From Dyadobacter koreensis (GTDB taxonomy: Bacteria > Bacteroidota > Bacteroidia > Cytophagales > Spirosomataceae), in the NCBI RefSeq assembly GCF_900108855.1, contig NZ_FNXY01000001.1, positions 806,001 to 870,000 on the forward strand: a stretch of 64,000 nt of DNA, written 5' to 3'. This document shows, one piece after another, positions 44,339-53,203 of this stretch. A program made the position numbers and the translations under genes. Numbering within the stretch: position 1 is the first letter of the stretch; each line of letters opens with the position of its first letter. Under the pieces are notes generated by a model that saw only the letters and a list, made by a program, of their open reading frames with translations, was not told the DNA's origin and made no database searches.

Positions 44339-46156
44339 TTGAAATTAATTCTACTAATCGGCGCTTTGTTTAGTATGGTCATGGCAGCGACTTTCCATGA
44401 AAAAAAAACTATTGGTGTTGAAGAAAGCATATCTCAATTCCGCATGGACTCCAAAGTTTTCGCATCCAGCATCCTGAACCTGGAAAATGCTTTGCAAAAC
44501 CTGGATTCGTACCGACCGGAAACGATAAAACGAGCAAAAGAAAAGCTAATTTCAAGTCGCATGGCTTACAAAAAAATTGAATATCTGCTCGAATACTTTT
44601 TTTACACTTCTTCCCGCGTGTATAACAAAGCCCCGAAAAATGAGATCGAAGAACCATTTCTGGAATATCAGGAATTGGCTGGATTACAATATCTTGAAAC
44701 ACTGTTGTTCGATAGTTTACCTGAACGACATAAACCCATTTTTAAAGAGCAGACAAAATTACTACGCACTGCATCAGCCGATCTGAACTCACTCTTGTAC
44801 GATTTTCAGGGCACGGATGAACAGATTCTTGAAAGTGTCAGAATTGAACTGATTCGTGTCATAACACTTGGCATTGCAGGCTTTGACGCACCTTCCTTAA
44901 AATCCGGCATTCCAGAATCGGCAATCGCTGTGCAATCCATGCATAAAACGCTGAAACCCTATCTTACAAAGAGCAAATTCGCTGCTGACAGTGTTGATTT
45001 GTACCTTCAAAAAACCTCCGCATATCTGCAGGCAAATCCAGATTTCGACTCTTTCAATCGGCTGGAATTTCTAACCAATTGCGCTCTTCCGCTGCAAAAA
45101 TACTTGGGTAAGATGATTCGGGCGAATGGACTTGAAGTGAACAAATATGGAATTTTGCATTACGGTGCCGACCATATGTTCAGCCCAAATGCCTTCCAAA
45201 AGACCTCCTTTCCGGGAAGTAATCGTGACGCATCGGCCAAGGAGATCTTGCTGGGAGAAAAACTTTTTTCCGAGAATACCTTGTCGGGTAATGGAACCAA
45301 AAGCTGCGTTTCTTGTCATAATCCAGGCAATTATTTCTCCGATGGACTGTCAAAAAGTAAAAGTTTTGATCGGATAACTTCGGTAAAACGAAATGCTCCG
45401 ACCTTGCTTTACTCCGGTTTGCAGCATAGCCAATTCTGGGATGGCCGTGTAAAAAGTCTGGAAGAACAGATTGAGGCCGTGATCAAAGATCCGCGTGAAA
45501 TGCACGGAAATATGTCTGTATCGCTTGCTAAAATAAACGGTGACAAAATGTACAGAAAAGCATTTCGGACCGCGTTTTCCAAAAAACGTAGTGAGCCCGT
45601 TTCAGAGCAAGAAGTGTATCGGGCGATCGCGTCCTATATCAGGACATTGAATCCGTATAGTTCTGCATTTGATAAGTACCTGGGCGGAAATAAAACAGCT
45701 TTGACAGATAATCAAAAGGCCGGATTTAATCTATTTATGGGCAAAGCCCAGTGCGGTACGTGTCATTTTGCACCTCTTTTCAATGGTCTTATCCCGCCTT
45801 TTTATTCACTTACTGAATTTGAAGTACTAGGAACTACCAAAACTGAGGACCTGGTCAATCCGGAATATGATACCGATGAGGGCAGGTTTGTCTTTCGACC
45901 TATCAAATTTTACAAAGGTGCTTTTAAAACGCCAACCGTTAGAAACTCAGCAAATACAGGTCCTTATATGCACAATGGTGCTTTCAATTCATTGGAAAGT
46001 TTAATGGAATTTTATAATCAGGGCGGAGGTGCCGGATTAGGATTAGATTTCCCAACCCAGACTCTTTCAACGGGGAAGCTGAATTTAACAGATACCGAAA
46101 AAATGCAGATCATCAAGTTCTTGGATTCTCTGACCGATGATCTGAAAATACTTTAA
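44339..46156 (+). CDS. Di-haem cytochrome c peroxidase (MauG/CcpA type) with imelysin-like N-terminal domain
   Basis: A 605-residue exported protein. No in-frame ATG precedes the signal peptide, so a TTG start at 44339 ((M)KLILLIGALFSMVMAATFHE) is the best choice. Residues about 25-270 are helical and resemble imelysin-type domains (MAYKKIEYLLEYFFY, EYQELAGLQYLETLLF). Residues about 290-600 form the peroxidase with two c-haem sites, C323-V-S-C-H327 and C472-G-T-C-H476, and NAPTLLYSGLQHSQFWDGR. Periplasmic peroxide reduction or substrate oxidation is expected. It lies 39 nt before a secreted phosphatase gene. Confidence 0.9.
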   Translation: MKLILLIGALFSMVMAATFHEKKTIGVEESISQFRMDSKVFASSILNLENALQNLDSYRPETIKRAKEKLISSRMAYKKIEYLLEYFFYTSSRVYNKAPKNEIEEPFLEYQELAGLQYLETLLFDSLPERHKPIFKEQTKLLRTASADLNSLLYDFQGTDEQILESVRIELIRVITLGIAGFDAPSLKSGIPESAIAVQSMHKTLKPYLTKSKFAADSVDLYLQKTSAYLQANPDFDSFNRLEFLTNCALPLQKYLGKMIRANGLEVNKYGILHYGADHMFSPNAFQKTSFPGSNRDASAKEILLGEKLFSENTLSGNGTKSCVSCHNPGNYFSDGLSKSKSFDRITSVKRNAPTLLYSGLQHSQFWDGRVKSLEEQIEAVIKDPREMHGNMSVSLAKINGDKMYRKAFRTAFSKKRSEPVSEQEVYRAIASYIRTLNPYSSAFDKYLGGNKTALTDNQKAGFNLFMGKAQCGTCHFAPLFNGLIPPFYSLTEFEVLGTTKTEDLVNPEYDTDEGRFVFRPIKFYKGAFKTPTVRNSANTGPYMHNGAFNSLESLMEFYNQGGGAGLGLDFPTQTLSTGKLNLTDTEKMQIIKFLDSLTDDLKIL

Positions 46157-46195
46157 ATAACACCAGATTTGATACCCCTGACACTTAATAATGAT

Positions 46196-48607
46196 ATGAA
46201 AAAAAATCTACTACTGCTTTTCTTGTTGTTTTTTGTTATCCCCGGGTATGGACAGCTTATTCGTGGGCCATACTTGCAAGCCGCAACAGCGAACAGCATG
46301 GTTATCCGCTGGCGAACCGACGCAGCTACAACTTCCCGTGTTCAATTCGGTAGTTCGCCGAACGATTTGAACCAAAAAATTGATGATAATGCGCTCGTTA
46401 CAGAACACGAAATAAAGCTTACCGGCCTGGCACCAAAGACGAAATATTTCTATTCGATCGGCTCCTTATCGACCGTTTACCAGGGTGACGCAAATAATTA
46501 TTTTGAAACGACACCTACGGCCGGGACGATCGGGAAATATCGCTTCGGCGTTCTGGGCGATTGCGGCACAAACTCCGCTTTTCAAGGAAATGTGCGCGAC
46601 CAGCTTACTAATTATTTGGGGAACAACTACATGAATGCATTGCTTCTTTTAGGTGACAATGCTTATTCGCAAGGAAAAGATCCAGAATATCAGTCGAATT
46701 TTTTCAATCACTACAAAGACAATTTTCTCAAAAAATATCCTGTTTTCCCGACGCCGGGAAACCATGATTATGCCAACGATGATCCAAATCGTCAGATCGA
46801 TCATAAAATTCCGTACTATGAAATTTTCACTATGCCCATTAATGGAGAATCCGGAGGCGTTGCTTCAGAAAATGAAGCGTACTATTCTTACGATTATGGA
46901 AATGTGCATTTTCTCTCGCTGGATTCGTATGGAAAAGAAGATAGGTCTACCCGATTGTATGACACACTCGGAAAACAAGTACAGTGGATAAAAGCCGATC
47001 TTGCAGCAAATAAAAATAAAGGGTGGGTTGTTGCATACTGGCATCACCCACCCTTCTCACTGGGTTCCCGAAATGGGGAGACGGAGAACGATATGATTAA
47101 GATCCGTGAAAATTTCATCCGGATTTTGGAGCGAAATGGTGTAGATCTGATTCTTTGCGGGCATAGTCACGTCTACGAAAGGACAAGATTAATTCAGGGA
47201 TTTTATAATTATTCCGGTTCTTTCAACAATGCAGTGCACAATGTCAGTCAGTCCTCGGGGAAATATGACGGCTCCGACAACTCATGTACCTATATCAAAA
47301 GCTCGAATCTAAACAAAGGAACCGTATATGTTGTGGCTGGTTCGGGTGGGCAACTAGGCTCTCCAAGTCCGGGCTATCCGCATAAGGCTATGTATTATTC
47401 CAATGCAGAACACGGAGGCTCGATGATGCTTGAAGTGGAAGGGAACCGGCTTGATGCAAAATGGATCGGAATTGACGGTCAGATCCGGGACAAATTTACT
47501 ATTGTTAAGGATGTCAATCAAGACAGAACCGTCGAAGTTGAGCTGGGCAAAAGTGTAAATCTTGAAGCGTCATTCAACGGGCAATATATTTGGAGCACGG
47601 GGGCCAATTCCAAAAACATCTCAGTAACCCCAAATGCTGATACAGATTATTCTGTAAAGGATGCCCAAAACTGTCTTAATGATATTTTTCGCGTAAAAGT
47701 GGCAATTCCGCTTCCTGTGAAATTGTTTTCATTTGATGGATCCTCAGATGCAGACAATATTGTGAAGCTCAGCTGGACAACCGAGTACGAGAATAATTTC
47801 TCTCATTTTCAGATTGAAAGATCGATAAATGGAACAGATTTCACAGATTTAGGGCGTGTTAACAGCAGTCAAAATTCGAAGGAGAAAAAATTTTATGAAT
47901 TCTCTGATCAAACCGGGAAAAACATTCTTTCGCCTGACATTATTTCTTACCGCCTGAAAATGATTGATCTGGCGGGCAAGACAGAGTATTCCAGGATTAT
48001 TACTATAAAGCTCAATCAGATTATTCCTGTAAAACTGCTCTCGCTTGAAGGCGTAGCGGATGCACGGAATATTGTTAAATTAAACTGGACCACAGAATTT
48101 GAAACCAAATTTTCTCATTTTCAAGTTGAGCGTTCTTCCAACGGCAAGGATTTTACCGACCTGGGCCGGGTAAATGGAGGTCAAAACTCAAAGGAGAAAA
48201 AATCTTACGAATTTTTCGATCAGACCGGCGGAACAATTACTTCACCCGATACCATTTCTTACCGTTTAAAAATGGTGAACCAAACCGGAAGCTCTGAATT
48301 TTCGAAAATAATCAAAGTGAAGCTGAACGAGATAGTGCTCGGGACAGATCCATCCATTTCTCTTGATATTGCCATAGTCCCGAACCCTTCAACACATGAC
48401 GATGTTCAGGTGAAATTAGTGGGAACGGATCGGGCGGCAACTCAACTTACAATCATTGATATTGCCGGAAAAACGGTGCTGTCCAAACTGATGACCTTAA
48501 CGAAAGATTTAACGCCATTTCTGCCAAAAGAACTTCCTAAGGGAACTTACTTTCTTAAAGTCGTAATTGAGAAGAAGACAATCACGAAAAAATTTGTGAT
48601 CTTGTAA
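46196..48607 (+). CDS. T9SS-secreted metallophosphoesterase (purple acid phosphatase-like)
   Basis: An 803-residue protein started at the ATG at 46196 (MKKNLLLLFLLFFVIPGYGQ); the in-frame TTG/ATA region at 46169 only adds polar residues. After a Fn3-like domain (about 20-105, VIRWRTDAATTSRVQFG) comes the phosphoesterase (about 115-425) with GVLGDCGTN, LLLGDNAYSQG, TPGNHDY, YWHHPPFS and CGHSHVYER, the dimetal motifs of purple acid phosphatases. Two near-identical segments follow (about 504-609 and 610-715), then a type IX sorting domain (IVPNPSTHDDVQVKL ... GTYFLKVVIEKKTITKKFVI). Secreted or surface-bound phosphate scavenging is likely. Confidence 0.93.
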   Translation: MKKNLLLLFLLFFVIPGYGQLIRGPYLQAATANSMVIRWRTDAATTSRVQFGSSPNDLNQKIDDNALVTEHEIKLTGLAPKTKYFYSIGSLSTVYQGDANNYFETTPTAGTIGKYRFGVLGDCGTNSAFQGNVRDQLTNYLGNNYMNALLLLGDNAYSQGKDPEYQSNFFNHYKDNFLKKYPVFPTPGNHDYANDDPNRQIDHKIPYYEIFTMPINGESGGVASENEAYYSYDYGNVHFLSLDSYGKEDRSTRLYDTLGKQVQWIKADLAANKNKGWVVAYWHHPPFSLGSRNGETENDMIKIRENFIRILERNGVDLILCGHSHVYERTRLIQGFYNYSGSFNNAVHNVSQSSGKYDGSDNSCTYIKSSNLNKGTVYVVAGSGGQLGSPSPGYPHKAMYYSNAEHGGSMMLEVEGNRLDAKWIGIDGQIRDKFTIVKDVNQDRTVEVELGKSVNLEASFNGQYIWSTGANSKNISVTPNADTDYSVKDAQNCLNDIFRVKVAIPLPVKLFSFDGSSDADNIVKLSWTTEYENNFSHFQIERSINGTDFTDLGRVNSSQNSKEKKFYEFSDQTGKNILSPDIISYRLKMIDLAGKTEYSRIITIKLNQIIPVKLLSLEGVADARNIVKLNWTTEFETKFSHFQVERSSNGKDFTDLGRVNGGQNSKEKKSYEFFDQTGGTITSPDTISYRLKMVNQTGSSEFSKIIKVKLNEIVLGTDPSISLDIAIVPNPSTHDDVQVKLVGTDRAATQLTIIDIAGKTVLSKLMTLTKDLTPFLPKELPKGTYFLKVVIEKKTITKKFVIL
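47705..48340 (+). repeat. Internal tandem duplication in the phosphatase gene
   Basis: Two units of about 318 nt start at 47705 and 48023. The encoded segments share LPVKLFSFDG/IPVKLLSLEG, SHFQIERSINGTDFTDLGRV / SHFQVERSSNGKDFTDLGRV and QNSKEKK. Each looks like one beta-sandwich module, as often found before T9SS sorting domains. Confidence 0.88.
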
Positions 48608-48628
48608 TAAGATGATTTCTCTTATACC

Positions 48629-48661
48629 AGAAAAGTGAGCCGGATACCGGCCCACTTTTCT
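48629..48661. terminator. Bidirectional terminator
   Basis: AGAAAAGTGAGCCGG (48629-48643) pairs with CCGGCCCACTTTTCT (48647-48661) with one mismatch, between the convergent phosphatase and bestrophin genes. Confidence 0.88.
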
Positions 48662-48681
48662 ACTACACTCTTACTACTTAC

Positions 48682-49611
48682 TTACAAAATGTAAAATGCT
48701 TCGGGTTCGAAAGCTTTGGGAACTTGTTCATCATGTACGATTTGCTCATCATCGTTCATCATTTGTTTCAAGTCGCGCTCGATGTTCCTTGATATTGAAA
48801 GTACGGGAGTATCTGTTGGTTTATTTTCGAATGGATCTTGTAAGTGAATCGCCATTTTTTCTATAAGGAAAAAGCAGGCAGTAATCACTACCAAAACAGG
48901 AACCATCAAGAATCCAAAAAGGTCCACCATTCCGAAGGGCAATAACACAATAAAAAAGTGCAGGGCAAGATGAATATAGAGGCTATACGTTGCCGGAAAA
49001 ACGGTATTTTTTATCCTTTCACATTTTCCCATCGCATCCGTCAGACGAGTGATCGTGCTATCAATTTCGACCTGTTGGTATGGATTTACCCACCCTTGTT
49101 TCAAAGCATTATTCAGGTCGCGCGCATGCAATTGCGTCAAACCCAAATGTTTGTTGTCATACTTCTTGATGTAGTCATATTCTTCCCGAGGAAGAAACTT
49201 TTCGATTGTCGGCATTGGATCATTTTTACGCAATCCGTTCCCAAGTGCATAACACCAGGCTATCTGGCGTCTGATTATACGGTTTTTAAACTCCTTGATA
49301 TTTTCCGGCTGATATGGATCGTCCATCAGATTCAACACCTGACGAGCCAGCGTTCGCGAATCGTTCACGATCGAACCCCAAATAATTCTTGCTTCCCACC
49401 ATCTGTCATATGCCTGGTTCGAACGAAACGCCAGCAGCAGGGAGATAATCGTGCCTAGCACTGTGGGCACAGTCATATTGATCGAGATATTCGTGATTTC
49501 AAAGTTCTTGTATACAATCTCAATAATTAAGCCGTATAAGGTCACGAGCAGAACTTCGTATTTGATTTTCCCAAAAACGTATTTTATAGGAATATTCTTT
49601 TTTAACAGCAT
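48682..49611 (-). CDS. Bestrophin family (UPF0187) chloride-channel-like protein
   Basis: A 309-residue membrane protein. The N-terminal part IKYVFGKIKYEVLLVTLYGL and VPTVLGTIISLLLAFRSNQA is followed by YDRWWEARIIWGSIVNDSRT, the bestrophin signature, and a C-half with FPATYSLYIHLALHFFIVLL. Bacterial homologues form pentameric ion channels in the inner membrane. It lies 33 nt after a stress-type protein gene, probably cotranscribed. The physiological ion is uncertain. Confidence 0.92.
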   Translation of the reverse strand: MLLKKNIPIKYVFGKIKYEVLLVTLYGLIIEIVYKNFEITNISINMTVPTVLGTIISLLLAFRSNQAYDRWWEARIIWGSIVNDSRTLARQVLNLMDDPYQPENIKEFKNRIIRRQIAWCYALGNGLRKNDPMPTIEKFLPREEYDYIKKYDNKHLGLTQLHARDLNNALKQGWVNPYQQVEIDSTITRLTDAMGKCERIKNTVFPATYSLYIHLALHFFIVLLPFGMVDLFGFLMVPVLVVITACFFLIEKMAIHLQDPFENKPTDTPVLSISRNIERDLKQMMNDDEQIVHDEQVPKAFEPEAFYIL

Positions 49612-49644
49612 AATTCAGTGATTTGTTGATGGAAGTGATAGGTG

Positions 49645-50118
49645 TCAGAGAGATACTTCGCGGGCATTTTCCATATTTGACGATACAGATTCGTTAATCT
49701 TGTCGGCGTCGATAAGGGGCAATCCGCATTTCATAATGACCGGCAGCGCGTCGATGCTGCTTTTGCTTAGTTTAGGCATACCATAACACTTCGAATATCC
49801 GATGTAGTCAGCATTGTTATAGTCCAGAAAATTTTTGAAAACGGCCAGTTTGCTTCCGTAGAAAAATTCAATTTTTATACTTTTCAAAGTCGATGGATAC
49901 ACCTCTTTCAGAATTTCGCATTCATGACGAAACTCTTCTGAAACAAATTCATATTCCTTTTTACGGTAATTAGAAAAAAGCAGATCCTGAATATCATCGG
50001 CCACATGGAAAAGGTGTATAAACAGAATATTGACCTCTTCGCTCGCATTTCGCACAATTGCCTCAGCAACCTGTACAGATTCTGCACTGAAATCGCTGGG
50101 GATTATCACCGTTTTCAT
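49645..50118 (-). CDS. Universal-stress-protein-like cytosolic protein
   Basis: A 157-residue protein from the ATG at 50118 (MKTVIIPSDFSAESVQVAEA); a TTG at 50154 would add 12 residues. The start fits the USP fold (xxIIPSDFSxxSxxAxxxA), and a later NADYIGYSKCYGMPKL corresponds to the second strand region, but the ATP-binding GxxGxxxxG(S/T) loop is not present. So it is a divergent or non-ATP-binding member. It is followed by bestrophin. Function unknown. Confidence 0.65.
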   Translation of the reverse strand: MKTVIIPSDFSAESVQVAEAIVRNASEEVNILFIHLFHVADDIQDLLFSNYRKKEYEFVSEEFRHECEILKEVYPSTLKSIKIEFFYGSKLAVFKNFLDYNNADYIGYSKCYGMPKLSKSSIDALPVIMKCGLPLIDADKINESVSSNMENAREVSL

Positions 50119-50273
50119 AATCTTATCGTTTTGGTTAACAATGCTTTTTGTCAATTTTTTGATATTGCAATGTTACAGCGGTCAGATTAAGACCAGCTAA
50201 AAAAAAGATTATAATCCAGTAAGTATAATATTAGAATGAAATAAAAAAATTAGAGAGGAATTAGAAAGCCTGG

Positions 50274-51638
50274 CTATATAAACGGAAGGAAAACGGTGAA
50301 GCGTGTTCCTATTTCAACTTCACTTTTGACTACGATGGAACCCTGATGAAGCTTGATAATATTATTGGTCAAAGGAAGCCCAATTCCATAACCCTTGTAC
50401 TTTTCCGTGTTGGATGCTCTAAAAAAAGGAACAAAAATCTGTGCAATTTCACGGTCAGGAATGCCAATTCCTTCATCTGTTATTTCTACGAGTACATAAT
50501 TATCCTCCGATCTGATTACGATATGAACAGGTGCATTATCAGAATATTTGCAACTATTTAATACAATATTGGAAAACGCCGCCTTAAGCAACGTCTCATT
50601 TCCAATAATCACAAGCTTTCGTTCATCTTCGGGAAGTTGATCAAAATTAATTTCAACTTTGTTTGCGGGAATAATCTGATCGGCGGTTCCTTTAACAGAC
50701 AAAATTAATTCGTCAATTCTTATTTCCTCCCATTGTTCCTTTTTTCCGTCAAACCCAGTTTGAGCAAGACTAAGCATACTGTTTGTCAGATGTTCCATTT
50801 TCTCAGATTCGCGAAAGATGGTTCGAAATGAATCTCTCACATTATCCGGAATCCCGGGAACCGAAAGCCCAAGCTGAGCCTCACCGCTAATGATAGTCAA
50901 TGGTGTTTTGAATTCGTGAGAGGCATTACTTACAAAGTTATTCTGGATTTCAAACGTAATTTCCAGCCTGTCGAGCATATCATTAAAGGTCTTGGAAAGA
51001 TCAGCAATCTCATCTTTGCTGGAATCTACCATGAGCCGCTGGTTCAGATTGTGGGCACTTATTCCTTTTACATTCCTGATTATTCTTCGTATAGGCTGAA
51101 AAATCTGGATCGAAAAAAACTTACCAAAAGTAAAGACAAAAACAAGGGAAATACAAAACCCAACGATGAGTAGATTTTTAAGATTTTCCATTTCCGCAAG
51201 CCCGTAAAGATCTACGGCAGAAGAAATTACTATAATATTTTCACCGGGTTGAATGATATTGAGCCCAACATAGGAAGTATCGTTATGAAAAAAACGAGCG
51301 GGTTGTTTTCTTACAATGGCATCATAAAAGGTTTGCGGAAGCGGCAGTTTTTTCTTTAAACTATCTGCCTTTTTAAAATCATTATGAAAGATAATCCGAT
51401 GCTGTTCATCCGGCAGATCGCCCAGATGTTTTTCTTTTATGTCGTAATAGATTGAGGTTTGAGACTTATTTTTATGTAGTGCGGCATGACCTACAATATC
51501 TGAGCGTACTTCCAGCCTGTGAAAGAAGCTGTTCGAAATACTTTCAGATGCGAAAATGTATAAAAAAACACTTAACGACAGAATTATTCCTGCTGTTAAG
51601 AATGTAAAAATCAACGCAATTCTATTTTGGATCTTCAT
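50274..51638 (-). CDS. Two-component sensor histidine kinase
   Basis: A 454-residue membrane kinase: membrane segments at about 8-28 and 154-177, a periplasmic sensor of about 125 residues between, a HAMP-like linker (IFQPIRRIIRNVKGI), HisKA with His241 in NASHEFKTPLTIISGEAQLG, and HATPase_c with NIVLNSCKYSD, DEGIGIPD and GYGIGLPL. It overlaps the response regulator stop by 17 nt, so the two are translationally coupled. The signal is unknown. Confidence 0.95.
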   Translation of the reverse strand: MKIQNRIALIFTFLTAGIILSLSVFLYIFASESISNSFFHRLEVRSDIVGHAALHKNKSQTSIYYDIKEKHLGDLPDEQHRIIFHNDFKKADSLKKKLPLPQTFYDAIVRKQPARFFHNDTSYVGLNIIQPGENIIVISSAVDLYGLAEMENLKNLLIVGFCISLVFVFTFGKFFSIQIFQPIRRIIRNVKGISAHNLNQRLMVDSSKDEIADLSKTFNDMLDRLEITFEIQNNFVSNASHEFKTPLTIISGEAQLGLSVPGIPDNVRDSFRTIFRESEKMEHLTNSMLSLAQTGFDGKKEQWEEIRIDELILSVKGTADQIIPANKVEINFDQLPEDERKLVIIGNETLLKAAFSNIVLNSCKYSDNAPVHIVIRSEDNYVLVEITDEGIGIPDREIAQIFVPFFRASNTEKYKGYGIGLPLTNNIIKLHQGSIVVKSEVEIGTRFTVFLPFI

Positions 51639-52320
51639 AAGTCAGGCGCATCACATAACCCATTCCGAAAACCGTATGAATAAGTTTTACAGGCTGATTT
51701 TTATCGATTTTTTTACGCAGATAATTAATATAAACATCCACGACGTTTGTGCCCAGATTAAAATTAATGTCCCACACGTTTTCCAAAATCTCCATCCTGT
51801 TCAACACTCTGTTTTGATTTGTTAGCAAGAATTCCAGTAAACGAAATTCAGTGGCAGTCATGTCAATAGGAACAGAGTCCCGGGTAACTGTTTTTGTAAT
51901 TTTATCCAAAATCAGGTTCCCAATTCTCAATACATCTGAACTTTTTTCCTTTTCCTGATCTTTTCCACGTCGAGTTAAAGTCCGGATTCTTGCTTCAAGT
52001 TCGGCGAGTTTGAAGGGTTTGGTCATGTAATCGTCTGCGCCGGCGTCCAGCCCGGAAACTATATTTTCTGTTGTTCCCAGCGCTGTAAGCATCAAAATCG
52101 GAACGGAAGACTTTGTACTTCTTATTTTACGACAAACCTCCATTCCGTTCATAACAGGTATCATCAAATCAAGAAGGATCAGGTCAAAGTCATGCTGCAA
52201 GGCCATATGCAAACCGGACTGTCCGTCCATAGCGACAGTAATTTCATGACCAGACGCCGAAAGACTTCGTTGAATAAGTGATATTACACTGGGTTCGTCC
52301 TCGATAAGCAAAAGCTTCAT
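51622..52320 (-). CDS. OmpR/PhoB-family response regulator
   Basis: A 232-residue protein: receiver domain (1-120) with acidic pocket IEDEP, phospho-acceptor Asp51 in LILLDLMIP and Lys in YMTKPF, and a C-terminal winged helix (about 130-228, TATEFRLLEFLLTNQNRVLN and VDVYINYLRKKID). It is cognate to the histidine kinase that overlaps its 3' end. Target genes cannot be read from this window; the bestrophin unit is next downstream. Confidence 0.96.
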   Translation of the reverse strand: MKLLLIEDEPSVISLIQRSLSASGHEITVAMDGQSGLHMALQHDFDLILLDLMIPVMNGMEVCRKIRSTKSSVPILMLTALGTTENIVSGLDAGADDYMTKPFKLAELEARIRTLTRRGKDQEKEKSSDVLRIGNLILDKITKTVTRDSVPIDMTATEFRLLEFLLTNQNRVLNRMEILENVWDINFNLGTNVVDVYINYLRKKIDKNQPVKLIHTVFGMGYVMRLTYEDPK

Positions 52321-52365
52321 TCGTATTAAATTTGTAAGAGTATTGGTTGTCAGACTGATAGATCA

Positions 52366-52404
52366 GGAATAAAAAAAACAGGTATTGAAACTAGTCAATA
52401 CCTG
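52366..52404 (-). terminator. Terminator of the CmoA-like/membrane methyltransferase operon
   Basis: CAGGTATTGA and TCAATACCTG (52379-52388 and 52395-52404) form a perfect 10-bp stem with a 6-nt loop, followed on the minus strand by TTTTTTTT. It separates the methyltransferase operon from the two-component genes. Confidence 0.88.
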
Positions 52405-52474
52405 CCTTTAAAACTAATGAATGAATCTGAAATTTATATATTTTTACATTCGGATTTTACCACTCTTTAATATT

Positions 52475-53203
52475 TCACGCCATTTGATCAGTCATTTTCC
52501 CTGATTTTTTCAGGTATCTCACAAACAGATAAACTACTCCCAAGGCGATAAAAATCGATAAGAAGGTTGCTGTCCGGATATCCGGATCAGGGATTAGGTG
52601 TTCGTACTCAAATAAAATGATTGCTGCGATACCGACAAGCCAGATAAACAAGGTATTGTATTCTTTCAAAAGCCAGCGTTTATAATTGAATTTCATCTCC
52701 GAAAAAGTATTTTCAATCCCCTTTGGATTAATTACCCAACGATTGACGCGTTGACAATAATTTGTGAAATCAAAACCGAACTTATTTGAAAGAAAATTCT
52801 CTTCGGCCATGACAATCGACTGATAAATAAAGAGAAATAACGGGAAAACGACACCCAAATAAATCCACGAATTAGAAAGAATTCCAACTCCAAGAAGCAT
52901 CAGAATATTCCCTACGTAAAGCGGGTTTCGGCAATGTTTGAAAATACCTTCGGTTACAAGATTTTCAGCATGCACTTTTTTATCACGACCTCCACGGATA
53001 ATGTAGGCAAGACCAATAGTTGCCCCACGAATTGCTTCCCCCAAAACGGTGATCAAAAGACCCAAAACAATCGGTATTAAGTAGTAATTGGCTCCGAAAC
53101 GATCTTCTGTAAAAATATCCGGAGATGGCAAAAAAAGCAGCAGGTAAAGAAAAATAAATAAAACGTTTCTGAACCTGAAAAAGAAATTTCCTATCGTTAT
53201 CAT
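52475..53203 (-). CDS. Integral membrane methyltransferase of the ICMT/PEMT type
   Basis: A 242-residue protein from the ATG at 53203, which overlaps the stop of the CmoA-like gene as ATGA. Five or six membrane segments are visible. The C-terminal part of the core carries EGIFKHCRNPLYVGNILMLL, the HxxRNPxYxG motif of isoprenylcysteine/phospholipid methyltransferases that binds S-adenosylmethionine, and later MAEENFLSNKFG. Extra membrane segments follow at about 175-225. Substrate unknown. Tight coupling to a Cx-SAM-synthase-like gene is unusual. Confidence 0.85.
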   Translation of the reverse strand: MITIGNFFFRFRNVLFIFLYLLLFLPSPDIFTEDRFGANYYLIPIVLGLLITVLGEAIRGATIGLAYIIRGGRDKKVHAENLVTEGIFKHCRNPLYVGNILMLLGVGILSNSWIYLGVVFPLFLFIYQSIVMAEENFLSNKFGFDFTNYCQRVNRWVINPKGIENTFSEMKFNYKRWLLKEYNTLFIWLVGIAAIILFEYEHLIPDPDIRTATFLSIFIALGVVYLFVRYLKKSGKMTDQMA

